Below are positions 35,197 through 42,395 of a stretch of 42,395 bases of DNA, piece by piece. The notes beneath the pieces were generated by a model. The model was not told the origin of the DNA, made no database searches, and worked only from the letters and a program-made list of their open reading frames with translations. Within the stretch, counting starts at the first letter, position 1. Every line of letters begins with the position of its first letter. The position numbers and the translations under genes were made by a program. The stretch is from contig PBLL01000007.1 of the NCBI GenBank assembly GCA_002721755.1, positions 1 to 42,395 of the forward strand, in the 5' to 3' direction. The DNA is from Actinomycetota bacterium. Lineage in GTDB: Bacteria > Actinomycetota > Acidimicrobiia > Acidimicrobiales > MedAcidi-G1.

Positions 35197-36639
35197 ATGG
35201 GTATTTTGTTCTCGAGAAATAGAAATTTCCAAAGACCAGCCACTTTGGGTGAGCTTGAATCCAGTGGTTGGCAATCGGTACCAGTAAAAGAAGAACTTCG
35301 AAGAAACCTGGTGACAAGAATACGTAGCGGAGATTCACTTTTCTCAGGAGTTCATGGTTACGAAGAAACTGTTATGCCGCAGTTGGAAAATGCAATACTA
35401 GCAGGTCATGACATAATTTTTCTTGGAGAGAGAGGTCAAGCCAAGACACGTTTGATTAGAGGTTTAGTTGAGCTATTAGATGAGTGGATGCCGGTAGTAG
35501 CCGGATCAGAGATCAATGACGATCCTTTCGCACCAGTATCTAAACACGCCAAAGATCTGATATCCCAACTAGGTCAAAACACTCCAATCGAATGGGTGCA
35601 TAGAGATCTCCGTTACGGGGAAAAACTAGCAACTCCAGACACATCGATAGCTGATCTAATAGGTGAAGTTGATCCAATAAAAGTAGCTGAAGGTAGGTAT
35701 CTCTCAGATGAATTAACTCTTCACTATGGATTAGTACCACGAACGAACAGAGGCTTATTTGCTATTAATGAGCTTCCAGACTTAGCAGAGAGAATCCAAG
35801 TAGGACTTTTAAATGTTTTAGAAGAAAGAGATATCCAGATAAGGGGTTACAAAATTCGCCTTCCTCTTGATGTCGTTCTTTTCGCTTCGGCCAATCCTGA
35901 GGATTACACCAATAGAGGTCGGATAATCACACCTTTAAAAGATCGTTTCGGTTCACAAATCAGAACCCATTATCCAACTGAACCGGAAATTGAAATGGAC
36001 ATAGTTAAACAAGAAGCATCAATCCCTTCAATAGGTGAACTAGAAGTCAATGTTCCAAATTTTATGACCAGGGTTATAGCAGTTTTAACACAACAAGCGC
36101 GTAACAGCCCTCATCTAAATCAAAGATCCGGAGTTTCAGTTCGAATGAGTGTCACCAATCAAGAAGCTATGATTGCTAATTCCGTGAGGAGAGCACTGCG
36201 TAACAAAGAGAACGAAGCGGTGCCAAGGATTTCAGATTTGAATGCATTGATTGCTGCAACTGCCGGAAAAGTAGAAATAGAAAGCTTGGACGAGGAGCGT
36301 GATTCTGAAATCGTCAACCAATTGTTAAACGAAGCTGTATTAAATGTGTTTCGAGAGCTTGTTCCCACTCAACTACATCAGCCGATAATTGAAGCTTTTG
36401 AAAATCTGGAAGGGGTTTCAACAGGCGAAGATATCAAATCTGATGATTATCAAGATGTAGTTGATTCAAAGATGCCGGCCCTTCAACCTGCAGTCCAAAA
36501 GGTTCTAGAAGGAAACAATTCAAACGGTTCCGCCATAACCGCTAGTGCTGTTGAACTGATCCTAGAAGGGCTGCATCTGTCAAAGAGGCTAAATAAATAC
36601 TCTTCAGGTGCTAGAGCAAATTACGCTGTTCGGCAGTAA
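35197..36639 (+). CDS. MoxR / magnesium-chelatase-like AAA+ ATPase
   Basis: This 480-aa AAA+ protein is related to ChlI/BchI and MoxR. Walker A is LGERGQAKTRL (77-86). The Walker B region reads GLFAINELPDL, with N191 where Asp is usual, a variant seen across this subfamily. FASANPEDYTNRGRIITPLKDRFGS carries the sensor and arginine-finger segment. These ATPases work with VWA-domain proteins to insert metals or remodel protein complexes. A VWA protein is encoded 2 kb downstream (38693) on the same strand and is the likely partner. No porphyrin-pathway genes are in the window, so true magnesium chelation is not implied. Confidence 0.88.
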   Translation: MGILFSRNRNFQRPATLGELESSGWQSVPVKEELRRNLVTRIRSGDSLFSGVHGYEETVMPQLENAILAGHDIIFLGERGQAKTRLIRGLVELLDEWMPVVAGSEINDDPFAPVSKHAKDLISQLGQNTPIEWVHRDLRYGEKLATPDTSIADLIGEVDPIKVAEGRYLSDELTLHYGLVPRTNRGLFAINELPDLAERIQVGLLNVLEERDIQIRGYKIRLPLDVVLFASANPEDYTNRGRIITPLKDRFGSQIRTHYPTEPEIEMDIVKQEASIPSIGELEVNVPNFMTRVIAVLTQQARNSPHLNQRSGVSVRMSVTNQEAMIANSVRRALRNKENEAVPRISDLNALIAATAGKVEIESLDEERDSEIVNQLLNEAVLNVFRELVPTQLHQPIIEAFENLEGVSTGEDIKSDDYQDVVDSKMPALQPAVQKVLEGNNSNGSAITASAVELILEGLHLSKRLNKYSSGARANYAVRQ

Positions 36640-36652
36640 ACATTTCGACAAA

Positions 36653-37492
36653 CTAATTTCTTGTCATGACTCCGTTATCAAAAACAACTCTTTCCCCGAC
36701 ACGCGTCTGAAATAAAATCTGATCAGATTCTTCCCAAGCATGAACCTCTAATACCTCACCAGGCATAACAGGTGATTTGAATCTTCCACCCATACTTCCG
36801 AAACGTGCAGGGTCGGAATCACACAATGCATGCAATAATGCACGTCCAGTGAATCCATAGGTGCAGAGACCATGAAGAATTGGTTTTTCGAAACCAGCTG
36901 CTGAAGCGAAAGAAGGGTCTGAATGTAAAGGATTCCGATCACCATTTAATCTGTAAAGCAGAGCTTGGTCAGTTCTTGTTTCATACGACACTTGATGGTC
37001 AGCGTCACGACTAGGCAAGTTCCATTCGGTTGCTGGACCACGATCTCCACCCCAACCTCCTTCGCCTCCAATAAAGAGACCTGATTTTGTGCTCCACATT
37101 GGATTTCCTTGACTATCGGTAACATCCGTTTCTAGATAAACCAATGCAGCTTTACCTTTGTCATAAATCGGACCAATTTTTCCGGTTGACACAGCAGTTC
37201 CAGCTGCAGGGAGAGGTTGATGCAAAATGATTTCCTGTTCAGCGTGAAGAAGATTTACCGGATTGAAATCCCCGAAACTAGGAGTGCTCCCACCCCCCAT
37301 AACCACGACTTGAGTAGGAAAAGCAACTTGGTTGACTCCATTACTGTTTTCAGTTGTGAATTCGAGTTCGAAACCTGTTGGGTCAGAAACACCCGCTCCT
37401 ACACCAAGTGCGTATAACAAACTGTCTTTTGATGTCCATGAAAATTCTGCAGGTTCTCCGACGGATCCTGATGCATCTGGATTAATTGGCAT
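36653..37492 (-). CDS. MaoC-like double hot-dog enoyl-CoA hydratase
   Basis: The product is about 279 aa with two hot-dog halves. The second half has the hydratase-2 motif RLNGDRNPLHSDPSFASAAGFEKPILHGLCTYG, with the catalytic Asp and His. This group hydrates 2-enoyl-CoA thioesters in fatty acid or sterol side-chain degradation. I start at ATG 37492 because GGAGGGG lies six bases upstream; an upstream in-frame extension to 37549 looks non-coding. The gene converges with the AAA gene (13-base gap) and is divergent from the phosphotransferase gene. Confidence 0.9.
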   Translation of the reverse strand: MPINPDASGSVGEPAEFSWTSKDSLLYALGVGAGVSDPTGFELEFTTENSNGVNQVAFPTQVVVMGGGSTPSFGDFNPVNLLHAEQEIILHQPLPAAGTAVSTGKIGPIYDKGKAALVYLETDVTDSQGNPMWSTKSGLFIGGEGGWGGDRGPATEWNLPSRDADHQVSYETRTDQALLYRLNGDRNPLHSDPSFASAAGFEKPILHGLCTYGFTGRALLHALCDSDPARFGSMGGRFKSPVMPGEVLEVHAWEESDQILFQTRVGERVVFDNGVMTRN

Positions 37493-37596
37493 AATTCCCC
37501 TCCTACTTTCTAGATAAGAATCTACTACCTGAAAGCTCAGAGCCAACAAGGCGATAAATAGAATTGCAAGCAGACTCCATTAGAGTGCTGGTCATA

Positions 37597-38595
37597 ATGA
37601 ATTTGTTTCCAGAGTTAATTAATGAAAGCTCATTAAAAGAATGGTTTGACACTCAAGAGCTTGGACAAGGCGAAGACATTTCTTTTCAGCGTGTAAAAGC
37701 AGGAGAATCAAACGAAGTTTTTATAGTTAAACGCTCTACGAATTTTTGGGTGTTACGTAGACCTTCCTTGGTTCCTTTATCATTTGATGGTTCCAATAAA
37801 ATTATGGAAAGAGAATTCAGATTTCAATCCGCTTTAGAAGGAACAAAAGTACCTCACGCAAAAGCGATTTCTTTGTGTAAAGATATTTCGGTTACAGGAT
37901 CTTTTTTCTATGTGATGGAATGGATTGATGGTCTGGTTCCTACTGACCCGATTCCCGTTGAACTAGGTGGGGTTGATTCTTATCATCACATAGCGATTCA
38001 ACTTCTTGAAGCGTTAGGGGAATTGGCTTCAGTCGACTATAAGGCTGCTGGTTTGACTGACTTAGGTCGTCCAGAAGGTTTTCTTGAAAGACAAGTGGGT
38101 CGTTGGAAGGGTCAACTTGATTCGTATCGAAATAGAGAAATTCCTGGAATAGATGAAGTAGCAGAATGGTTGGAAAACAATAGACCAAAAAAAATTAACC
38201 CAGGAGTAATGCACGGTGATTATAACTTTCATAACATGCTTTTTTCTAAAGATAAAAAACCTCGTTTATTAGCTGTTTTGGATTGGGAAAATGCAACCAT
38301 TGGTGACCCGTTAATGGATTTGGGATATTTAATGGGAACACTTGATTTTGGTAAAAAAAATATGCCTAGTAAGACTAAAGCTATTTCTTTATGGTCTGAT
38401 CGGGCCGGAATCAAAGCGGAGTCACTTGGCTGGTATGTAGTGATGAGCAAGTTCAAACTTGCCTGCATGTTGGAAGGCGTTTATGTTCGTCAAGTTGAAA
38501 ATTCGACTAGAGAAACAACGACATATTTAGGAGAAATGGTGGTCAAACTTATTGATGAGGCACTCGAATTTATTCCTAAAGCTGCAGATTGGTAA
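37597..38595 (+). CDS. Phosphotransferase family protein (APH/ACAD10-like kinase fold)
   Basis: This is a protein-kinase-like phosphotransferase of about 332 aa. It has the N-lobe (VKAGESNEVFIVKR), the catalytic loop VMHGDYNFHNMLF, and the metal-binding LAVLDWENATIGDPLMDLGY. The closest relatives by motif are the acyl-CoA dehydrogenase-associated (ACAD10-like) kinases in actinobacteria, not antibiotic-resistance enzymes. A lipid-metabolism link fits the divergent MaoC neighbour. ATG 37597 is preferred over TTG 37564 and GTG 37585 in the same frame, although no strong RBS decides. Confidence 0.86.
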   Translation: MNLFPELINESSLKEWFDTQELGQGEDISFQRVKAGESNEVFIVKRSTNFWVLRRPSLVPLSFDGSNKIMEREFRFQSALEGTKVPHAKAISLCKDISVTGSFFYVMEWIDGLVPTDPIPVELGGVDSYHHIAIQLLEALGELASVDYKAAGLTDLGRPEGFLERQVGRWKGQLDSYRNREIPGIDEVAEWLENNRPKKINPGVMHGDYNFHNMLFSKDKKPRLLAVLDWENATIGDPLMDLGYLMGTLDFGKKNMPSKTKAISLWSDRAGIKAESLGWYVVMSKFKLACMLEGVYVRQVENSTRETTTYLGEMVVKLIDEALEFIPKAADW

Positions 38596-38692
38596 TCACT
38601 AATCGTTTTCTTTTGTTTATTTCGTTTTGTTTATTAGCTATTTTTAAACCCGAGAAGGTAAGTTTTAAAAGGTTTTAGGATATGGAGTTTTA

Positions 38693-40714
38693 GTGAGCGA
38701 GGAAATCAGACATTTCACTGGAGTTCGTCGTTTTATCTATTCGAAGTGGGATGGAACTCAACAAATAGCAGAGCTTGATGCCAACGCGTTAATGGAGGCT
38801 TTGGGTGATGAGTTAATCGAAAACGGAGACCCTAATTCAGCTTTAAGAAGGTTAATGCAAAGAGGTTTAAATTTTGAGGGTGGGCGGCTAGAAGGTCTTA
38901 GAGAAATACTTCAGAAACTAAGGCAAAAGAGGCAAGAAACAATTGATCAAAACAGTTTGGGTGGTATTTACGACGAAATTAATGAAGCACTTGAACAGGT
39001 AATTTCAACCGAGCGTGAATCACTCGAAGCAATAGAAAATCGTTTTAGAGATGATGAAAGAAATCAAGAAATCACCGACGAAGCTTTAAAGGCAAGATCC
39101 GATGAACTTGACATGTTGGAACATGAAAATCTTGCAAGTCGAGTTAAGGGGTTAAGCGATTATGATTTCACTTCAACCGTCGCAGCACAAAAATTTGAAG
39201 AACTTCTAGAGAGTTTACGGGAGCAGCTAATGCAACAGGCCATTGATCAAATGGCTGGTGAAATGAAAAACATGACCTCAGAAGATATGTCGAGAATGAA
39301 AGACATGTTGGCTGCTTTGAATGAGATGCTCAGTCAAAGACAGGAAGGTGAGACTCCAGATTTTGAAAAATTTATGGAGGAGTATGGTGATTTTTTCCCT
39401 GAAAACCCGAGAAGTTTAGAAGAACTTTTAGAAGTGATGGCGCAAAGAATGGCGAATATGTCGCAAATATTAAATTCCATGTCCCCTGAACAAAGAGCAC
39501 AACTTGAGGAACTATCGGAACAGCTTTTAGAAGATATGGATTTACGTTGGCAGATGGATCAGTTGTCTGAAAATTTAAGAGAAGCTTTTCCTGAGATGGG
39601 TTGGGAGCATTCAGTTGAATTTCAAGGAGACAATTCGTTAAACCTTCCTGAAGCAATACAGACTTTTGAAGATCTTGCTGATTTAGATCGTCTGGAACAG
39701 ATGTTGCGAAACGTTTCAAATCCTGGAGCATTATCAGAAGTTGATACTGATAGAGCAAGAGAACTTCTAGGAGATGAATCTGCAGAGAGTCTTGAACAAC
39801 TTGCTGAAATGAGCAGGATGCTTGAAGAGGCAGGACTAGTTGAAAATAAAGACGGTCAACTTAGTTTGACTCCAAAAGCAATAAGAAAGTTAGGTCAAAA
39901 TGCTTTAGCTGATCTTTACCGTCGTATCTCAAAAGATCGTGCAGGTAGGCATAATGCAGAAACAATTGGTGCTGGACATGAAAGAGATTATGCAACCAAA
40001 AGTTACGAATTTGGGGATCCGTTCAATTTGAATATAGAGCGGACAGTTAGAAATGGACTTGTTCGCAATGGTTCAGGAACACCGGTAGTTCTTGAACCAG
40101 AGGATTTTGAAATTGAACGCACAGAAGCAACAGTCCAAGCTTCGACTGTTTTGATGTTGGATCTTTCTCTCTCAATGCCGATGAGAGATAATTTTTTGCC
40201 TGCAAAAAAAGTAGCTATGGCGCTGAACTCTCTTATATCTGGACAGTTTCCCAGAGATTTCTTAGGCGTAGTTACGTTTAGTGAAATAGCTAGAGAGATA
40301 AGGCCGGAGAAACTTCCGGAGGTTTCATGGGATTACGTTTACGGAACAAATATGCAGCATGGTCTAATGCTTGCACGACGAATGTTGGCAAAACAGAGTG
40401 GGACAAAACAGATAATCATGGTTACTGATGGAGAACCGACAGCGCATATAACTGAAGAAGGTTTCCCTTTTTTCAATTACCCGCCTTCTTCAGAAACGAT
40501 TGAGAAAACTTTGATGGAAGTTAAACGGTGCACACGTGATGACATTCGAATAAATGTCTTTATGTTAGACGCGACTCCGTATTTAACTCGTTTTATAGAG
40601 CATGTAACCAAAATGAATGGTGGTAGAGCTTTTTTCACTACAAATCAGAGTTTGGGGGATTATTTGCTCGTTGATTTTGTTGAACAGCGTCGATCATTTG
40701 CTTCTTCAAGATAA
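38693..40714 (+). CDS. VWA-domain protein, probable partner of the AAA+ ATPase
   Basis: This is a 673-aa soluble protein. About 480 N-terminal residues are strongly helical and charged, rich in Glu, Gln, Met and Leu, with coiled-coil potential. A von Willebrand A domain follows. Its MIDAS residues are D490, S492 and S494 in LDLSLSMPM, a threonine in VVTFSE, and an aspartate in IIMVTDGEPT. VWA proteins of this size pair with ChlI/MoxR-like ATPases, such as the one at 35197. GTG 38693 has GGAG about eight bases upstream. The complex's client is unknown. Confidence 0.88.
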   Translation: MSEEIRHFTGVRRFIYSKWDGTQQIAELDANALMEALGDELIENGDPNSALRRLMQRGLNFEGGRLEGLREILQKLRQKRQETIDQNSLGGIYDEINEALEQVISTERESLEAIENRFRDDERNQEITDEALKARSDELDMLEHENLASRVKGLSDYDFTSTVAAQKFEELLESLREQLMQQAIDQMAGEMKNMTSEDMSRMKDMLAALNEMLSQRQEGETPDFEKFMEEYGDFFPENPRSLEELLEVMAQRMANMSQILNSMSPEQRAQLEELSEQLLEDMDLRWQMDQLSENLREAFPEMGWEHSVEFQGDNSLNLPEAIQTFEDLADLDRLEQMLRNVSNPGALSEVDTDRARELLGDESAESLEQLAEMSRMLEEAGLVENKDGQLSLTPKAIRKLGQNALADLYRRISKDRAGRHNAETIGAGHERDYATKSYEFGDPFNLNIERTVRNGLVRNGSGTPVVLEPEDFEIERTEATVQASTVLMLDLSLSMPMRDNFLPAKKVAMALNSLISGQFPRDFLGVVTFSEIAREIRPEKLPEVSWDYVYGTNMQHGLMLARRMLAKQSGTKQIIMVTDGEPTAHITEEGFPFFNYPPSSETIEKTLMEVKRCTRDDIRINVFMLDATPYLTRFIEHVTKMNGGRAFFTTNQSLGDYLLVDFVEQRRSFASSR

Positions 40715-40801
40715 GAAAAAACACTACCTTTTAAGCAAAATTTCTTATTTTTTATGTTTGCGGTATTGCTTTTTTGCTAATAACAATGGTGTAATTACAT
40801 A

Positions 40802-41113
40802 ATGGGAATCTATGCGAAAGCTGATTTAGATACTTCGTGGCAAGACGAAGCGAATTGTTTAGGTGTTGATCCTGACTTGTTTTTTCCTGAAAGAGGAGCC
40901 AGCACGCGTGAGGCCAAAGAAGTTTGTCAAGGGTGCGTAGTTAAAGATGACTGCCTCGAGTTTGCTTTGCAGAATGGTGAAAAATTTGGGATTTGGGGTG
41001 GTATGAGTGAGAGAGAAAGACGTCGAATAAGACGACAACGTGCTCTTGAACGTGCCGCTGCAGCTGAACGTTCCGCAGAAATTGAGCGATTAGTCGATCA
41101 TAGAAGTGCTTAA
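40802..41113 (+). CDS. WhiB-family iron-sulfur transcriptional regulator
   Basis: The 103-aa protein has the four cluster cysteines of WhiB proteins: one in ANCLGVDPDLFFPE and three in VCQGCVVKDDCLEFAL. The GIWGG turn (FGIWGGMSERERRRIRRQ) and a basic C-terminal DNA-binding segment follow. WhiB proteins are actinobacterial and act with the primary sigma factor. No Shine-Dalgarno is visible. A TGTAAT element ends about 9 bases before the ATG, so a leaderless message is possible. Confidence 0.95.
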   Translation: MGIYAKADLDTSWQDEANCLGVDPDLFFPERGASTREAKEVCQGCVVKDDCLEFALQNGEKFGIWGGMSERERRRIRRQRALERAAAAERSAEIERLVDHRSA

Positions 41114-41151
41114 GCACGACACATAGCGTTATACGCGGCTAACCTTATTTT

Positions 41152-41346
41152 ATGAACACACTTGCGTTTTTAAGCAGCAATGAATTAATTATCGTTCTGA
41201 TTGTGGCTGTCGTTCTTTTTGGAGGCAGTCAACTTCCTAAACTTGCTAGAAATCTTGGACGAGCACAACGTGAACTCCAGGAAGGGATGTCTGAAGGTTC
41301 GAAGGAAGTAAGTGACGAGAGCGAAAACAAAGACGAATCTTCTTAA
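41152..41346 (+). CDS. tatA: Twin-arginine translocase subunit TatA
   Basis: The 64-aa protein has one N-terminal membrane helix (SSNELIIVLIVAVVLFGG), the FGGSQLPKLARNLG hinge and amphipathic helix, and a charged acidic tail. It forms the pore component of the Tat pathway for folded proteins. tatB and tatC are not in the window. The gene lies 38 bases after the WhiB gene. Confidence 0.93.
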   Translation: MNTLAFLSSNELIIVLIVAVVLFGGSQLPKLARNLGRAQRELQEGMSEGSKEVSDESENKDESS

Positions 41347-41421
41347 CTCAATATTTTTCTCTCTTGAAGTGTTCTTATCGGTAGGCTTTTTTCTACGACC
41401 AAAAAGGGATTAGATGCTCTT

Positions 41422-41721
41422 ATGAGTGACATCAGTGAAGATCAAGTTGAAGACCAAGTTCAACAGGCACCAGTAGGTGAAGTTCAAGTTATTTATCTTG
41501 GACCTGCTGCTCCACATTGGGAAGTAAGGTCTGGATATGGTGATCCAAAGTTAGTTGAGTCTTTTCAAGACCGAATCAGCGCACGTTTGATGCTTCTCCC
41601 TCCTCATGACCCCCAGTTCAGGAGAAATCGCGAAAGAATAAATCGTGATGCAGAACGTGAAAACGTTCTAATCTCATGGGACTTAGGTTATGACGAGGAA
41701 GAAGAACTCGAAGAGTTCTAA
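41422..41721 (+). CDS. Small acidic protein of unknown function
   Basis: This is a 99-aa soluble protein. A polar acidic N-terminus leads to a central EVQVIYLGPAAPHWEVRSGYGDP, a Arg-rich helix (FRRNRERINRDAERE) and a very acidic end (YDEEEELEEF). I do not recognise a domain. Its spacing (75 bases after tatA, 3 bases before the converging WhiB gene) and codon use are like its neighbours, so it is probably real. Confidence 0.65.
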   Translation: MSDISEDQVEDQVQQAPVGEVQVIYLGPAAPHWEVRSGYGDPKLVESFQDRISARLMLLPPHDPQFRRNRERINRDAERENVLISWDLGYDEEEELEEF

Positions 41722-41724
41722 TTT

Positions 41725-41964
41725 TTACGCAGCCGGAACTAGTTGGCGACGTTCTTTTCTAATTCTGCGGCGTTGCCTTTCGGAACAACCGCCCCACACT
41801 CCGTGATCTATTCGGTAAGTTAAGGCGTATTCTAGGCAAAGACTCGCAACAGGGCAGTCTTCACAAATGCTTTTTGCTATTTCTACTCCTACACCATCAC
41901 TAGGAAAGAAAGCATCAGGATTGGTATCCGCACAATTACCACTTGACATCCATTTAGTGTTCAT
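41725..41964 (-). CDS. Second WhiB-family regulator
   Basis: The product is about 79 aa. It has cysteines in GNCADTNPDAFFPSD and SICEDCPVASLCLEYAL, then the HGVWGGCSERQRRRIRKERRQ turn and basic tail. It is shorter than the first WhiB and has an extra cysteine in WGGC. I start at ATG 41964, with AGGAG ten bases upstream; TTG 41973 in frame would sit too close to that RBS. It converges with the small acidic gene and is divergent from the Na/Pi transporter. Confidence 0.93.
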   Translation of the reverse strand: MNTKWMSSGNCADTNPDAFFPSDGVGVEIAKSICEDCPVASLCLEYALTYRIDHGVWGGCSERQRRRIRKERRQLVPAA

Positions 41965-42142
41965 CAAAATCAAACTCCTATTTTTTTGCTTGCAGATACA
42001 TTTCTCTCATAAATGACATAAAACTGGCGTAAAATTTCAAATTTTTTTAGAAATTTAAAAAGAAGTAGTCGTTGTTTTATTTCAAATTTTGTGTATTGTT
42101 TGCGTGGAAGATTGTCTTGTCATCTAGATTTAAAGGTTTAAA

Positions 42143-42395
42143 TTGAGTTCTTCACCCTCAGCTTTATCAGATAGATCTTTAGATAAGAGGCAAATTCCAA
42201 CTCTTCTAAGAGCATTTTTAGTACTAGCACTTCTTTATTTATTTCTAACAGGCGTTGAGTTATTAGGTGGAGGTTTCAAAAGCTTAGGGAAAGACCTGGT
42301 TGATGGCCTTTTTGAAGGTGTATCAAATCCTATAGGTGGACTTTTTGTCGGATTGTTAGCAACAGTACTTGTTCAATCTTCTTCTGTTTCAACAT
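42143..42395 (+). CDS. Na+/phosphate cotransporter family protein, 5' part
   Basis: The visible 84 residues, from TTG 42143 to the window end, comprise a short polar N-terminus (SSPSALSDRSLDKRQIP), a membrane helix, and NPIGGLFVGLLATVLVQSSSVSTS. The QSSS motif inside this segment is the hallmark of the SLC34/NptA sodium-phosphate family. An AAAGG lies six bases upstream. The rest of the gene is beyond the window. Sodium coupling would fit the NhaA antiporter also present. Confidence 0.8.
   Translation, partial: MSSSPSALSDRSLDKRQIPTLLRAFLVLALLYLFLTGVELLGGGFKSLGKDLVDGLFEGVSNPIGGLFVGLLATVLVQSSSVST

Noticed and set aside
35197-36639. Calling the AAA gene a true magnesium chelatase subunit (bchI/chlI)
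   Set aside because: No porphyrin or chlorophyll genes are in the window, and the Walker B differs; the general MoxR/ChlI-like label is safer.
1-42395. A selenoprotein gene with in-frame TGA to match selC
   Set aside because: I checked the ends of genes stopping at TGA (sigma, topA, icd, both ABC subunits, the unknown operon, DUF368); the proteins end where their families normally end or overlap the next start.

Overview
The window is about 42 kb of dense, AT-rich bacterial chromosome. It carries no rRNA, phage, insertion sequence or CRISPR. Two WhiB-family Fe-S regulators, an actinobacterial-type topoisomerase I C-terminus, HrdB-like sigma architecture, a three-subunit (B-type) succinate dehydrogenase and MaoC/SCP2/DUF7064-type lipid proteins point to an actinobacterium. 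The low GC and compact spacing suggest a marine, streamlined, Acidimicrobiia-like lineage. The phylum call is well supported; the finer placement is inference.

Layout. 1-5.1 kb: a truncated acidic gene with an MMGP tandem repeat, NAD synthetase (nadE), a sigma-70 factor, a selenocysteine tRNA (selC, minus strand), a tiny membrane peptide, a HAD phosphatase, and a STAS/anti-sigma kinase partner-switching pair. 5.2-12.8 kb: NhaA antiporter, topA, an MFS transporter, tmk and holB, mostly co-directional. 12.8-15.7 kb (minus): a PEP-utiliser swivel-domain protein, an AlaX-like tRNA editing protein and a membrane-anchored unknown. 15.8-26.4 kb (plus): sucCD, purH, folD, icd, a heterodimeric ABC exporter and mdh. 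26.4-29.7 kb: MOSC and SCP2 proteins (minus), then a tight three-gene operon of a stand-alone swivel domain, an unknown 370-aa protein and a DUF7064-like protein. 29.7-35 kb (minus): DUF368 (PopT-like) lipid-carrier translocase, a hot-dog thioesterase, a small membrane protein and sdhCAB. 35.2-40.7 kb: a MoxR/Mg-chelatase-like AAA protein and its VWA partner, separated by a MaoC hydratase and a phosphotransferase. 40.8-42.4 kb: two WhiB genes flanking tatA and a small acidic protein, then a truncated Na/Pi cotransporter.

Functionally, much of the TCA cycle is here (sucCD, icd, mdh, sdhCAB), next to one-carbon and purine steps (folD, purH), nucleotide and replication genes (tmk, holB, topA) and envelope transport. 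The most unusual item is topA. Its C-terminal region is interrupted in frame by about 160 residues that resemble the 2B subdomain of UvrD/PcrA helicases but carry no helicase ATPase motif. The selC gene implies UGA recoding in this organism, although no selenoprotein is evident within the window.
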